This document shows, one piece after another, positions 17,029 to 25,375 of a DNA stretch of 46,802 bases. Source of the stretch: Hyphomicrobiaceae bacterium (lineage in GTDB: Bacteria; Pseudomonadota; Alphaproteobacteria; Rhizobiales; Hyphomicrobiaceae). The notes under the pieces are model-generated. The model saw only the letters and a list, made by a program, of their open reading frames with translations, was not told the DNA's origin and did no database searches. The translations under genes were made by a program, and so were the position numbers. The stretch covers positions 1 through 46,802 of the forward strand of contig JAKFWF010000070.1 of assembly GCA_021730785.1 (NCBI GenBank). Direction: 5' to 3'. The stretch's first letter is position 1. Every line of letters begins with the position of its first letter.

Positions 17029-17646
17029 TCAGCTGACGTCCAGGCCGAACTCGGCACTCGACACTTCGATGAAATGCCAGAAACTTTGCGTAAAAGAGCG
17101 CATGACCGCGAGTTCGAATGCGGCCACGCTACCCTCATCGCCCAGTCGCGTGATCTGCGCGGTGATGAGTGCGATCGGTGTGACAGCCGTGTCACCGACC
17201 TTGAACACGGTATCGTGAAGATCGAGCATGCAGCCCTTGGCGAGCATTTCGCGTACGTGGGTGCCCGACAGGCGCAGGATCGTGCGGCCATCGGTCTGGT
17301 CGGTGATGGCAGCGAGACTGCCGAGGTCGGCTACAAGTTCGTCGGCGAAGGCCATGCCCTCTTCGCCATCGGCCATGGCGACCCACTGGCCGGGCGCGGT
17401 CCACGTGAACGACAGGTGGTCGGCTGCGACCAGGCGCGGCGTGACCGGCAGAACGAGCCCCGTGCGCGCCTCGATCTTGGTTGCCAGCGCCGCCGCCTGC
17501 CCCTTGCGGGCAGCAATACTGGCGACGGCAACGTCGCTGCGCTCGACGACGCGGACGCCCGCCATACCATCAGTGCGGCCCTGGCGGCCGTGGTGCCAGA
17601 CGTCGGCCAGGGCCGAGCGGGCTTGCGGAGATGCTGCATCAGCCAC
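17029..17646 (-). CDS. soxG: Sarcosine oxidase gamma subunit
   Basis: 205 aa from GTG 17646, eight bases into the end of soxA (17639-17646), so translation is coupled. The sequence contains the SoxG-type LSFTWTAPGQWVAMA, then RTILRLSGTHVREMLAKGCMLDLH and SFWHFIE near the end, resembling the T-protein-related gamma subunit fold. It is part of the alpha-beta-gamma-delta oxidase that demethylates sarcosine to glycine, passing the one-carbon unit to tetrahydrofolate. It is the last gene of soxD-soxA-soxG. Confidence 0.88.
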   Translation of the reverse strand: MADAASPQARSALADVWHHGRQGRTDGMAGVRVVERSDVAVASIAARKGQAAALATKIEARTGLVLPVTPRLVAADHLSFTWTAPGQWVAMADGEEGMAFADELVADLGSLAAITDQTDGRTILRLSGTHVREMLAKGCMLDLHDTVFKVGDTAVTPIALITAQITRLGDEGSVAAFELAVMRSFTQSFWHFIEVSSAEFGLDVS

Positions 17647-20617
17647 GCAGGCGCACTCCTTCCGGATCGACGAACACCGGCGCACAGACCTCGACCAGCG
17701 TGTCGCCGCCGCGCAACGGATCGACCGCGCGGATGATCTCGCCGTGGCGGTCGGGTCCGTGGCTCAGCATGCCAAGGCCGATCCAGCTGTCGAGTGCCGG
17801 CGAGAACGCAGCCGACGTCAACCACCCCTGGTCGTGCTCGGCCGATGCGGGGGCGTCCCTGCGCACGAAGTGCGCGCCAGCGCGCAGGCGCGCCATCCGC
17901 TCGAGCGGCTTCACGCCAACCAGCGTCGGCCGGGCCGGATCGATGAGGCCCGCGCGCTCCTTCAGGATGCGGCCGATATAGTCCTTTTTGGTCGACTGCA
18001 TTTTCCCCAAGCCAAGATCGCGCGCCGTGGTCTGCCCGTTCAGCTCCGCCCCTGTCACGTGGCCCTTTTCGATGCGCATGACGTTCAGCGCCTCAAGGCC
18101 GTAGGGCGTAATCCCGAAGTCGCGGCCGGCCTCCATCAGTGCCGCACCGAGTGCCACGCCGAACCTCGCCGGCACCGCGATCTCGTAGGCAAGTTCGCCC
18201 GAGAACGAGATGCGGAACAGACGGGCCGGCGTGCCGCCCAGGGCGGTCATGCGGGCGGCTGCCATGTAAGGGAACGCGGCGTTCGATATGTCATGCTGCC
18301 GGTCGACCACCCGGGCGAGCACATCGCGCGACTTTGGCCCGGCGATGGAAAACTGCGCCCACGCGTCCGATACCGAGATCATCTGCACGTCGAGGTTTGG
18401 GAACAGCACCTGGTGGCAGAACTCAAGGTGTTGCATGACCTTGCCGGCGTTGGCCGTGGTCGTCGTCATGAGGAAATGGTCGGGACCCAGGCGCGATGTG
18501 GTGCCGTCGTCCATCACGAAGCCATCTTCGCGCAGCATCAGCCCGTAGCGTGCACGGCCGAGGCCAAGGGTCGAAAAGGTGTTGGCGTAGACGAGATCGA
18601 GAAAACGGGCGGCATCCGCGCCCTGGAGGTCGATCTTGCCCAAGGTCGACACGTCGCAGATGCCGACGCCCGTGCGCACCGCGCGCACTTCGCGGCAGGT
18701 GGCATCGAACCAGTCCTTCTCGCCTTCTCTCGGGAAGTAGCTCGCGCGCAGCCAGACGCCGGCCTCGATGAAGCTCGCACCTTGCGCCTTGGCCCAAGCG
18801 TGGGCCGGCGAAGTGCGCGTGGCCCGGAACTCCCGTCCCCGATGCGCGCCCGCCAGTGCGCCGATGGCAACGGGCGTATAAGGCGGGCGGAACACGGTGG
18901 TGCCGGTCTCGGCGATCGACTTGGCCGACATCTCGGCCATCAGGGCGAGGCCGTTGACGTTGGCGGTCTTGCCCTGGTCGGTCGCCATGCCGAGCGTGGT
19001 GTAGCGCTTGAGGTGCTCGACGCGCGTGAAGCCTTCCTGGCGGGCCTGCTGCACGTCGTCGGTCGTCACATCGTTCTGTAGGTCGATGAAGGATTTGCCG
19101 CGGGCCGACTTCACCCGCCACAGCGGCGATGACGCCGTGCTTTCAGGGTCAGCATCGGGCACCTCGATCTGGGCGCGACGGAAGCCGCAGGCCGAGGCCG
19201 CATCGAGGCCGGCCGCCGCACCTGTCGACAGACACTCCGCAAGTGCAAACGTGCCGTTGGCCGCGCCTGCGACCGTCATGCCGGTCGGCGGCTGGCCTGG
19301 CGTGAAGGCTGCAAGTTTTTCGTTCCACACAGGTTTCGCACCCAGATGGGACGTCAGGTGCACGGTCGGGCTCCAGCCGCCCGACAGGGCGACGAGGTCG
19401 CAGTCGATGCGCTCGCGGCCGGCCGCACTTTCGATGTCGACCGCCTGGACAGCGCGTGTGCCGTGCGCGCGTGTGACGACGCCCTCGATCAGGCGCGCAC
19501 CGACGTTCTCTGCCGCCTGCCGCACGAACTCGCTCGCCCCGCCGCGTGGATCGACCACCGCTTCGACCACGCCGCCCGCCTTGGTGATGTCGCCAATCGT
19601 GCGCACCGCTTCGTCGTTGTTGGCGAACACGACGACGTGGGCGCCCGGCGATACGGCGAAGCGATTGATGTAGGTGCGCACTCCGCCAGCCATCATGATG
19701 CCCGGCCGATCATTGTCGCCGAACACGAGGGGGCGTTCGATCGCGCCAGCGCTGAGCACGGTGCGCCTTGCCATGATGCGCCACGTGCGCTGGCGCGGTT
19801 GGTGCGCCGGCGGCTGGATGACGTGATCGCTAACCCGCTCGAGCGCTCCGTGCACGCCGCCGTCATAGACACCGAACACGGTGGTGCGCGGCATGAGGCG
19901 GACCTCGGGCATGGCCGCCAGTTCGGCGACGATCTGTCCCGCCCACTCGACGGACGCCAGCTGATCGATTTCGCGACGTTCGGCAAGCGCACGTCCGCCC
20001 ATGATGAAATCTTCATCCGCCAGGATCACCCGCGCGCCCGAACGGCCGGCGGCAAGGGCCGCCATCAGACCGGTCGCGCCTGCCCCGATCACCAGAACGT
20101 CACAGTGCGCGTAGGATTTCTCATAACTGTCGGGGTCGTCCATGCCGGCGCCACGACCGAGGCCGGCCGCGCTGCGGATCAGAGGCTCGTAGACCTTCTC
20201 CCAGAACGACGCCGGCCACATGAAGGTCTTGTAGTAGAAGCCGGCGCCGAGCAGCGGGCTCAGCACATTATTGATGCCCATCATGTCGAAGGCGAGCGAT
20301 GGCCAGCGGTTCTGGCTGCGCGCCTCGAGGCCATCATACAACTCGGCCGTGGTGGCGCGCGTGTTGGGCTCGCGACGTGCGCCGACGCGCAACTCGACGA
20401 TGGCATTCGGCTCTTCGGGACCGGCTGTGAGAATGCCGCGCGGCCGGTGATACTTAAACGAGCGGCCGACGAGCGTGACGCCATTCGCCAGCAAGGCCGA
20501 AGCGAGCGTGTCGCCCTGGTGGCCCTGGTAGGTCCGGCCATCGAACTTGAACAGCAGCGGCTGCGCGCGGTCGATCAGGCCGCCCGTGTCGAGGCGGTTC
20601 GGCTGGGTTCGCGTCAT
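17639..20617 (-). CDS. soxA: Sarcosine oxidase alpha subunit
   Basis: 992 aa, the normal size. Domain order: an N-terminal ferredoxin-like domain with FKFDGRTYQGHQGDTLASALLANG; a pyridine-nucleotide/FAD domain with VLVIGAGATGLMAAL (GxGxxG at 178-183); then, from about residue 610, a C-terminal aminomethyltransferase (GCV_T) domain with the tetrahydrofolate site. In the complex it carries NAD+ and folate and receives the imine from the beta subunit. The start overlaps the soxD stop by four bases (20614-20617). No beta subunit gene, which holds FMN and the sarcosine-binding FAD, is found in this window. Confidence 0.95.
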   Translation of the reverse strand: MTRTQPNRLDTGGLIDRAQPLLFKFDGRTYQGHQGDTLASALLANGVTLVGRSFKYHRPRGILTAGPEEPNAIVELRVGARREPNTRATTAELYDGLEARSQNRWPSLAFDMMGINNVLSPLLGAGFYYKTFMWPASFWEKVYEPLIRSAAGLGRGAGMDDPDSYEKSYAHCDVLVIGAGATGLMAALAAGRSGARVILADEDFIMGGRALAERREIDQLASVEWAGQIVAELAAMPEVRLMPRTTVFGVYDGGVHGALERVSDHVIQPPAHQPRQRTWRIMARRTVLSAGAIERPLVFGDNDRPGIMMAGGVRTYINRFAVSPGAHVVVFANNDEAVRTIGDITKAGGVVEAVVDPRGGASEFVRQAAENVGARLIEGVVTRAHGTRAVQAVDIESAAGRERIDCDLVALSGGWSPTVHLTSHLGAKPVWNEKLAAFTPGQPPTGMTVAGAANGTFALAECLSTGAAAGLDAASACGFRRAQIEVPDADPESTASSPLWRVKSARGKSFIDLQNDVTTDDVQQARQEGFTRVEHLKRYTTLGMATDQGKTANVNGLALMAEMSAKSIAETGTTVFRPPYTPVAIGALAGAHRGREFRATRTSPAHAWAKAQGASFIEAGVWLRASYFPREGEKDWFDATCREVRAVRTGVGICDVSTLGKIDLQGADAARFLDLVYANTFSTLGLGRARYGLMLREDGFVMDDGTTSRLGPDHFLMTTTTANAGKVMQHLEFCHQVLFPNLDVQMISVSDAWAQFSIAGPKSRDVLARVVDRQHDISNAAFPYMAAARMTALGGTPARLFRISFSGELAYEIAVPARFGVALGAALMEAGRDFGITPYGLEALNVMRIEKGHVTGAELNGQTTARDLGLGKMQSTKKDYIGRILKERAGLIDPARPTLVGVKPLERMARLRAGAHFVRRDAPASAEHDQGWLTSAAFSPALDSWIGLGMLSHGPDRHGEIIRAVDPLRGGDTLVEVCAPVFVDPEGVRLRG

Positions 20618-20907
20618 GGCACGCGACCCATGCGTGACGCCGGCACTGCGGGGCCGTTAATCTCGTGCGTGCGCACGTTGCGGGCGACGATCAGCCACTG
20701 GCGGCAGCCGCCCTGGTGATACCACAGCTCGCGGTGGTCGCTGGCCGGGTTGTCGCGCAGGTACACATAGGCGTGCCACTGGTCGAGGATGGCATCGTCG
20801 ATCGGCGTTTCAGCCGGCAAGATGGGGCGCTGCTGCAAGCAGGCGTCACCCAGATAGCTGAATTCCTGGGCGTCGCGCACGCCGCAATGGGGACAAGGTA
20901 TCCGCAT
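20614..20907 (-). CDS. soxD: Sarcosine oxidase delta subunit
   Basis: 97 aa from ATG 20907. Zinc-binding residues typical of SoxD are visible: CPHCG at 5-9, then RELWYHQGGCRQW with H64 and C68. The EFSYLGDAC and VYLRDNPA stretches are standard for the family. It is first in soxD-soxA-soxG. In other bacteria soxB lies directly upstream of soxD; here that place is a non-coding stretch with an inverted-repeat element, and the next gene on this strand is an unrelated binding protein. Confidence 0.92.
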   Translation of the reverse strand: MRIPCPHCGVRDAQEFSYLGDACLQQRPILPAETPIDDAILDQWHAYVYLRDNPASDHRELWYHQGGCRQWLIVARNVRTHEINGPAVPASRMGRVP

Positions 20908-20970
20908 CCGTCTCGGGCTCTCTCGGCTATGGCGGCGCAAGCGCGCGCACGTCGATGCAAACGTGCACTT

Positions 20971-21098
20971 CGTAGGTTGGGGTTAGCGCGGCCGCGGCTG
21001 TAAATTCAAGGCCATGATCTACATCCCGCGCGTAACCCAACAACTTGCATTAATCGCCCGTGCCATGTTGGGTCACGCGCGCGCTAACCCAACCTACG
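20971..21098. repeat. Nested inverted-repeat intergenic element
   Basis: CGTAGGTTGGGGTTAGCGCG (20971-20990) is an inverted copy of 21080-21098 with one base missing. Inside, GCGTAACCCAAC (21030-21041) is inverted, with one mismatch, against 21067-21078. Together they look like two head-to-head hairpin modules of the dispersed GTAGGTTGGGTTAGCG / CGTAACCCAAC type seen in many proteobacterial intergenic regions. The element fills the gap between soxD and the binding-protein gene. Confidence 0.75.
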
Positions 21099-21117
21099 CC
21101 ATCTGCCCGCACTCACT

Positions 21118-21846
21118 TCACGCTTTCGGCGCAACCGACAGCCCGACCACCTTGTGCTTGGCGATCAGCGAGGCGACGAAGCCCGACGCCTTGGCTTCCT
21201 CGACGAAGGCGTGCAGGTAGGCCGCGCCCGCCCTGTTCTTCTTCTGGGTGCCGATCGCCTGCTGCACGGCCGAGAACTGGCCATCTAGAATGCGCGCGCC
21301 CGGCAGTTTCAGCACGTCGGTGAGCAACCGCGGCTTGAGGCCGGTCAAGGCATCGCACTTTTCGCTCATGAATTTGTCCCAGCTGTCGTCGATCGAGGTG
21401 GCGTTGACGAGGGTGGCGAACTTGATGTTGCGCTCGATCCACAGGCCATAGGCGCTGCGGCCGTAATTGCAAATGCGGATGCCGGGCTTATCGACGTCGG
21501 CGATCACTTTCAGGGGCGAGTTCGGCGGCACGAGGTAGGTCGACTGGATCTCGCAGTAGGCGGCCGTGAAGGTGATCTTTTCCGCCCGCGCCGGCTCGGC
21601 ACCGATCAGGCCGATGTCCCAGACGTTCGATTCTGCTGCGTCGGCCAGCGGGCCCGGCTGCGGAAACGGCACGTACTTCACCGGCACGCCTAGCCGGCGA
21701 GCGATCTCGGCCGCCATGCCGGGCGAAACGCCCTCGGGGTCGCCATTGGCGCTCTTGCCGGTCACCAAAAGGAAGTTCGACATGTTGACGCCGGCACGAA
21801 GCGTGCCTGTTGGGGCGAGTTCGGCGACGACGGCTTCCGGGGTCAT
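21118..21846 (-). CDS. Family-3 solute-binding-like protein without a signal peptide
   Basis: 242 aa, related to periplasmic amino-acid-binding proteins (SBP_bac_3). Visible features are GTLRAGVNMSNFLLV, DPEGVSPGMAAEIARRLGVPVKYVPF, the VWDIGLIGAEPARAEKITFTAAY block and SWDKFMSEKCDALTGL. Unlike true binding proteins it starts MTPEAVVAELAPTGTLRAG with no signal peptide; AAAGGA nine bases upstream of ATG 21846 fixes the start. No permease or ATPase gene follows. It may be a cytosolic ligand-sensing relative, a binding protein exported by another route, or an evolved enzyme of the cyclohexadienyl-dehydratase kind. The function is open. Confidence 0.8.
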   Translation of the reverse strand: MTPEAVVAELAPTGTLRAGVNMSNFLLVTGKSANGDPEGVSPGMAAEIARRLGVPVKYVPFPQPGPLADAAESNVWDIGLIGAEPARAEKITFTAAYCEIQSTYLVPPNSPLKVIADVDKPGIRICNYGRSAYGLWIERNIKFATLVNATSIDDSWDKFMSEKCDALTGLKPRLLTDVLKLPGARILDGQFSAVQQAIGTQKKNRAGAAYLHAFVEEAKASGFVASLIAKHKVVGLSVAPKA

Positions 21847-22243
21847 GAGACGTATCCTTTTGCAAAATGCGGGAGGCTGTTATGGCACGATGCCCGGCCC
21901 TCGCACAGCCCGGACGCATCGTCCAACTGACAGCGTACCGTGGCCTGCTTGATCATGCAGCGATGCTGCTTGGGGTTGCGCGCGGGGCATGCCGGTGCGG
22001 CGGCTGCGGCCTCGCTTGTCGGGTCCATCGTCGGTCTTGGCGGCTGCAGCTTCGGCGTGAACACGGCGACGCGTTCCTCGTCGCCAAGTGCTACTGATGG
22101 CACTGAAATTCGCCAACGTGTCGGTCGACCAGCACTTCCCCACCTACCCTACATCCCGGCATTGCTGGTCGGCCCATCGCTGATCACCTGCATCCCCGAG
22201 ATCAGTCTGGCCCTGCCGCGCCGGGCTGGGCTGATCCGCTGAT
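21847..22243. other. Gene-free stretch (397 bp)
   Basis: I find no convincing gene here. Short frames exist on both strands, but they have no ribosome binding site or recognisable domain. Only the AAAGGA that serves the binding-protein gene is clear. Near 22190-22243 GATCAG and CTGATC flank a GC-rich core that could form a weak 3' structure for the isomerase gene. Confidence 0.5.
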
Positions 22244-22846
22244 TTATGCCGGCGATGCCAGGGCGCGCTCCAGGAAGTCGAGCCGGTCCTGGCCCCAGAA
22301 GAATTCGCCCGAGGGCAGGCGATAGGTCGGCGCGCCGAACACGCCATTAGCGATGGCTTCGCTGGTGTAGCCGTCGTGCAGGGCCGCGAGGTCGCCATCG
22401 GATGGTCCGTGGTCAATCTTTGCCATGTCGATGCCGGCACGCGCAGCTGCAGCGGCCAGCACGGCTGGATCGGCGAAGTTCTGCTCCAGCTCCCACTGGG
22501 CGCAGCTGATCTCGGTCGACAGGCGGACGGCGTCGAGGCCGGCGAGCTTGGCGCGCAGCAGCAGGCGAACGGCTGGACCTTCATCTGCTGGAAAAAACTT
22601 GGGCTCCAGCGTCAGCAGGCGACCGTGAAAGGCACGCCAGCGCTTCAACTCCTGCATGCGGTAGTCGCGGCGCGCCGGCGCCCGCTTCGCCAGCGGCAGT
22701 CCGCCCGTCTTTTCGAACACGGCGCCGAACTTGGTCGGCTTGATGTCGATTGTCGCGCCGTGCTTGGCCGCCATGTCCCGCAACCGGCGACTGCCGAGAT
22801 AGGTCCACGGCGAGTTGAGGGACATGTAGTAGTCGATCGTCGTCAT
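22244..22846 (-). CDS. 2-hydroxychromene-2-carboxylate isomerase / DsbA-fold (GST-kappa-like) protein
   Basis: 200 aa. Family features are YYMSLNSPWTYLGSRRL at the N-terminus, with Ser in place of the thioredoxin-type cysteines, and the C-terminal GVFGAPTYRLPSGEFFWGQDRLDFLERAL. In the reference enzyme the reaction is glutathione-dependent isomerisation in naphthalene or aromatic breakdown; many homologues are poorly defined. ACGGAG nine bases before ATG 22846 fits. It is the last gene of a four-gene minus-strand run: crotonase, MmsB-like, HAD dehalogenase, this one, with gaps of 30, 9 and 20 bp. Confidence 0.88.
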   Translation of the reverse strand: MTTIDYYMSLNSPWTYLGSRRLRDMAAKHGATIDIKPTKFGAVFEKTGGLPLAKRAPARRDYRMQELKRWRAFHGRLLTLEPKFFPADEGPAVRLLLRAKLAGLDAVRLSTEISCAQWELEQNFADPAVLAAAAARAGIDMAKIDHGPSDGDLAALHDGYTSEAIANGVFGAPTYRLPSGEFFWGQDRLDFLERALASPA

Positions 22847-22866
22847 GGCGCGGGCTCCGTCGCGGT

Positions 22867-23526
22867 TCAGGCGTAGAGCTTGGGCAGGTCGGCCAACGTG
22901 GCAAGCGTGTGGTCGGCCGGCATGTCGGGATATTCGGGCGGCGCGCCGGAACGGTTCACCCAGACGGTCTTGAAGCCGTAAACCGTCGCAGCTGCCGCGT
23001 CCCAGCGGTTCGACGACTGGAACGAGATGTCGGCTGGACGGCAGGCGAGCCGGTCGGTGGCGAGCTTGTAGACTGCCGGATGCGGCTTGAAGATGCCCGC
23101 TTCGTGCACCGTGATCACGTGATCGAGCAGGGCGCCGAGGCCGGCAGCCTGCACGGCCTCGGCGATCAACCCGGGGTCGCCGTTGGTCAGAATGGACGTG
23201 GTGGCGCCGCGCGACCGCAAGGTCTTCAACATGCCGGCCACTTCAGGGTAGGCGATCAGTGTGCGGTAGGCGTCCATCAGCTTCGCCTTCAGATCGTCGG
23301 ACAGGCCACCGGTCGAGGCGGCGGCAAAATCGAGGCTGCGCTGGGCCAGGATCCAGAACGTGGTGTGACGGCCGCTTGCCGCATGAATCCAGGTATATTC
23401 GAGGTGCTTGGTGCGCCAGATCTGCGACAGGCGTTCCCAGTGCGGGCCGATCGCGCCTGCGTGTTTGGATGCCGCCGAGTGCACATCGAACAACGTGCCG
23501 TAGGCGTCGAATACAAAGTGCTTCAT
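22867..23526 (-). CDS. Haloacid dehalogenase, type II
   Basis: 219 aa, the standard length. HAD landmarks: FDAYGTLFD with nucleophile Asp7, LTNG (T114-N115), Lys147 in GIFKPHP, and the SSNRWDAAAA loop with Asp176. In most L-2-haloacid dehalogenases this last loop reads SSNxWDAxGA, so R174 and A179 vary. The family hydrolyses 2-haloalkanoic acids to 2-hydroxy acids. The gene sits nine bases after the MmsB-like gene and 20 before the isomerase gene, clearly in the same operon. Halogenated substrate use is the family inference, not proven by context. Confidence 0.88.
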   Translation of the reverse strand: MKHFVFDAYGTLFDVHSAASKHAGAIGPHWERLSQIWRTKHLEYTWIHAASGRHTTFWILAQRSLDFAAASTGGLSDDLKAKLMDAYRTLIAYPEVAGMLKTLRSRGATTSILTNGDPGLIAEAVQAAGLGALLDHVITVHEAGIFKPHPAVYKLATDRLACRPADISFQSSNRWDAAAATVYGFKTVWVNRSGAPPEYPDMPADHTLATLADLPKLYA

Positions 23527-23535
23527 GGGAGGCTC

Positions 23536-24420
23536 TCAATCCTTGCTGCCGCGGATCATGGTGATGATGCTGGAGAAGTCGGCGTCGGCACCACCCGCGC
23601 CACTATGCATGCGGTAGAGCTGAGCGGCCAGCGCGCCAAGCGGCGTGCTGGCGCCGGCGGTCTGGGCTGCTTCCTGCGCGAGGGACAAGTCCTTCAGCAT
23701 CAGCGCGCTGGCGAAACCAGGCTTGTAGCCGTTGTTGGCGGGCGATGCTGGCACGGGTCCTGGCACCGGGCAATAGCTCGTCATCGCCCAGCACTGGCCG
23801 GAAGACGTGGACGCCACATCGAACAGCGCCTGCTTGTCGAGCCCGAGTTTCTCCGCCAGCGCGAACCCTTCGGCGACGGCGATCATCGAAATGCCGAGGA
23901 TCATGTTGTTGCAGATCTTGGCTGCCTGTCCGCTACCAGCGGCACCGCAATGCACGATCTTCTTGGCCATGGCCTCGATCACCGGCTTGGCCTTCGCGAA
24001 CGCCGCATCGGTGCCGCCGGCCATGAAGGTGAGGGTGGCAGCTTCCGCACCGCCGACGCCGCCTGATACCGGCGCGTCGAGCGACAGCATCTTGTGGCTC
24101 GAGGCCTGTTCGTGGGCGGTACGCGCCGAGGCGACGTCGATGGTGCTCGAATCGATGAATAGCGTGCCGAGTTTGGCCGCCTTCAGGGTATCACCGTAGA
24201 CCGACAGCACGTGTCGGCCGGCCGGCAGCATGGTGACGACGACATCTGCAGTGGCAACCGCATCGGCGCTCGACTTCGCCGCGATTACACCGCGTGTAAC
24301 TCCGGCTTCGAGGTTCGCTGGCACCAGGTCGAAACCGCGGACCGTGAACCCCTTCTTGACGAGATTGCCGGCCATGGGCGCGCCCATGTTGCCGAGCCCG
24401 ATGAAGCCGATCGTTGTCAT
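23536..24420 (-). CDS. mmsB: 3-hydroxyisobutyrate dehydrogenase-like protein
   Basis: 294 aa beta-hydroxyacid dehydrogenase. GLGNMG (8-13) binds NAD(P); DAPVSGGVGGAEAATL is the substrate-binding signature; the catalytic Lys is K168 in GQAAKICNNM, with N172. The sequence SMIAVAEGFALAEKLGLD and the ending are typical of MmsB, which oxidises 3-hydroxyisobutyrate to methylmalonate semialdehyde in valine breakdown. With a crotonase-type gene just upstream, a valine or similar branched-acid route is plausible, though the acyl-CoA dehydrogenase and MmsA expected in that pathway are not in the window. Confidence 0.9.
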   Translation of the reverse strand: MTTIGFIGLGNMGAPMAGNLVKKGFTVRGFDLVPANLEAGVTRGVIAAKSSADAVATADVVVTMLPAGRHVLSVYGDTLKAAKLGTLFIDSSTIDVASARTAHEQASSHKMLSLDAPVSGGVGGAEAATLTFMAGGTDAAFAKAKPVIEAMAKKIVHCGAAGSGQAAKICNNMILGISMIAVAEGFALAEKLGLDKQALFDVASTSSGQCWAMTSYCPVPGPVPASPANNGYKPGFASALMLKDLSLAQEAAQTAGASTPLGALAAQLYRMHSGAGGADADFSSIITMIRGSKD

Positions 24421-24450
24421 GGATATCTCCCGGATCGTGACGTGTGTCGA

Positions 24451-25254
24451 TTACCTGCCGGTCCACTGCGGGGGGCGTTTGGCCAGGAAACTGGTCAAGC
24501 CCTCGCGGAAGTCGGCACTGGTGTAGACCTGGGCAATCAGGTCGTGGTCGTCGACCTTGGCCGCGGCCTGACGCATGCGACGCAGCAACTGCTTGGTCAC
24601 CGACAGCGTTAAGGGTGCATGACTTTTGAGGGTTTGGGCGAGGGCATGCGCGCGGGCCATCAGGCTCGCATGGTCGGGCAGGACTTCGCTGACCAGGCCG
24701 ACGCGCAGCGCTTCGTCGGAGGTCATCAGGCGTGCGGTGAACAGCAGTTCGACCACGCGCGGTTCGCCGAGCACCGCGACCAGCCGTGCCAGTGTCGCAG
24801 CCGACAGGCAGTTGCCGAGCGTGCGCGCGATCGGGAAGCCATACTTCATGTCGGCGGTGGCGATCCGCAGATCGCAGCACACGGCAATGCCAGCGCCCCC
24901 TCCCGTACAGGCGCCGGCAATGGCCGCAATGGTCGGGACAGGACACGCCTCGATCGCCTTGAAGTAGGCATCCGCGCCCGTCTCGTAGGCGATGCCCTGT
25001 TCAGGTGTCTTGAAGTCGCGGAACAGCGCGATGTCGGTGCCGGCGGCAAAGGCCTTGTCGCCGGCGCCCGTGATGACGAGCACGCGCACTGAACCATCGG
25101 TCGGCACGGTGCTGCAGATATCAGCCAGTCGTGCATACATCTCGAAGGTCAGCGCGTTGCGGCTCGCCGGCCGGTTGAGCGTGACGAAGCCGACGCCATC
25201 GCGAATTTCATAGAGGATGTGGTCTGTGGTCGTAGCTGGCTGCATGGGCATCAT
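24451..25254 (-). CDS. Enoyl-CoA hydratase/isomerase-family (crotonase-fold) protein with altered active site
   Basis: 267 aa (ATG 25254; MPMQ or MQPA starts three or nine bases later are equally possible). The crotonase fold is clear: ITGAGDKAFAAGTDIALF supplies the first oxyanion-hole part and ACTGGGAGIAVCCDLRIA the second. The Glu usually found in GGGxEL is Gly122 here, and the second catalytic Glu, usually in FGQPE, is Ile142 in YGFPIART. A normal hydratase reaction is therefore unlikely; thioester hydrolysis, isomerisation or a different CoA chemistry is possible. First gene of the four-gene operon. Confidence 0.9.
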   Translation of the reverse strand: MMPMQPATTTDHILYEIRDGVGFVTLNRPASRNALTFEMYARLADICSTVPTDGSVRVLVITGAGDKAFAAGTDIALFRDFKTPEQGIAYETGADAYFKAIEACPVPTIAAIAGACTGGGAGIAVCCDLRIATADMKYGFPIARTLGNCLSAATLARLVAVLGEPRVVELLFTARLMTSDEALRVGLVSEVLPDHASLMARAHALAQTLKSHAPLTLSVTKQLLRRMRQAAAKVDDHDLIAQVYTSADFREGLTSFLAKRPPQWTGR

Positions 25255-25375
25255 TCCAAAGCGCGTCGCGATCTGCGCCAGGGTAACGCAGGGCAGGCCT
25301 TAGGCTAGCGCATTCTGCGCAGATGTCATCTGAGTTTGAGGCGGGCCGCAGTCTAGCGAAAGGATCATCGGCCCT

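Noticed and set aside
17228-19081. A 617-codon plus-strand frame opposite soxA and soxG
   Set aside because: Antisense to genes with clear sarcosine oxidase motifs; the product is Arg/Ala/His-rich and shows no domain.
21843-22242. Small frames between the binding-protein and isomerase genes
   Set aside because: No ribosome site, no domain, and both strands open over the same bases; treated as non-coding.
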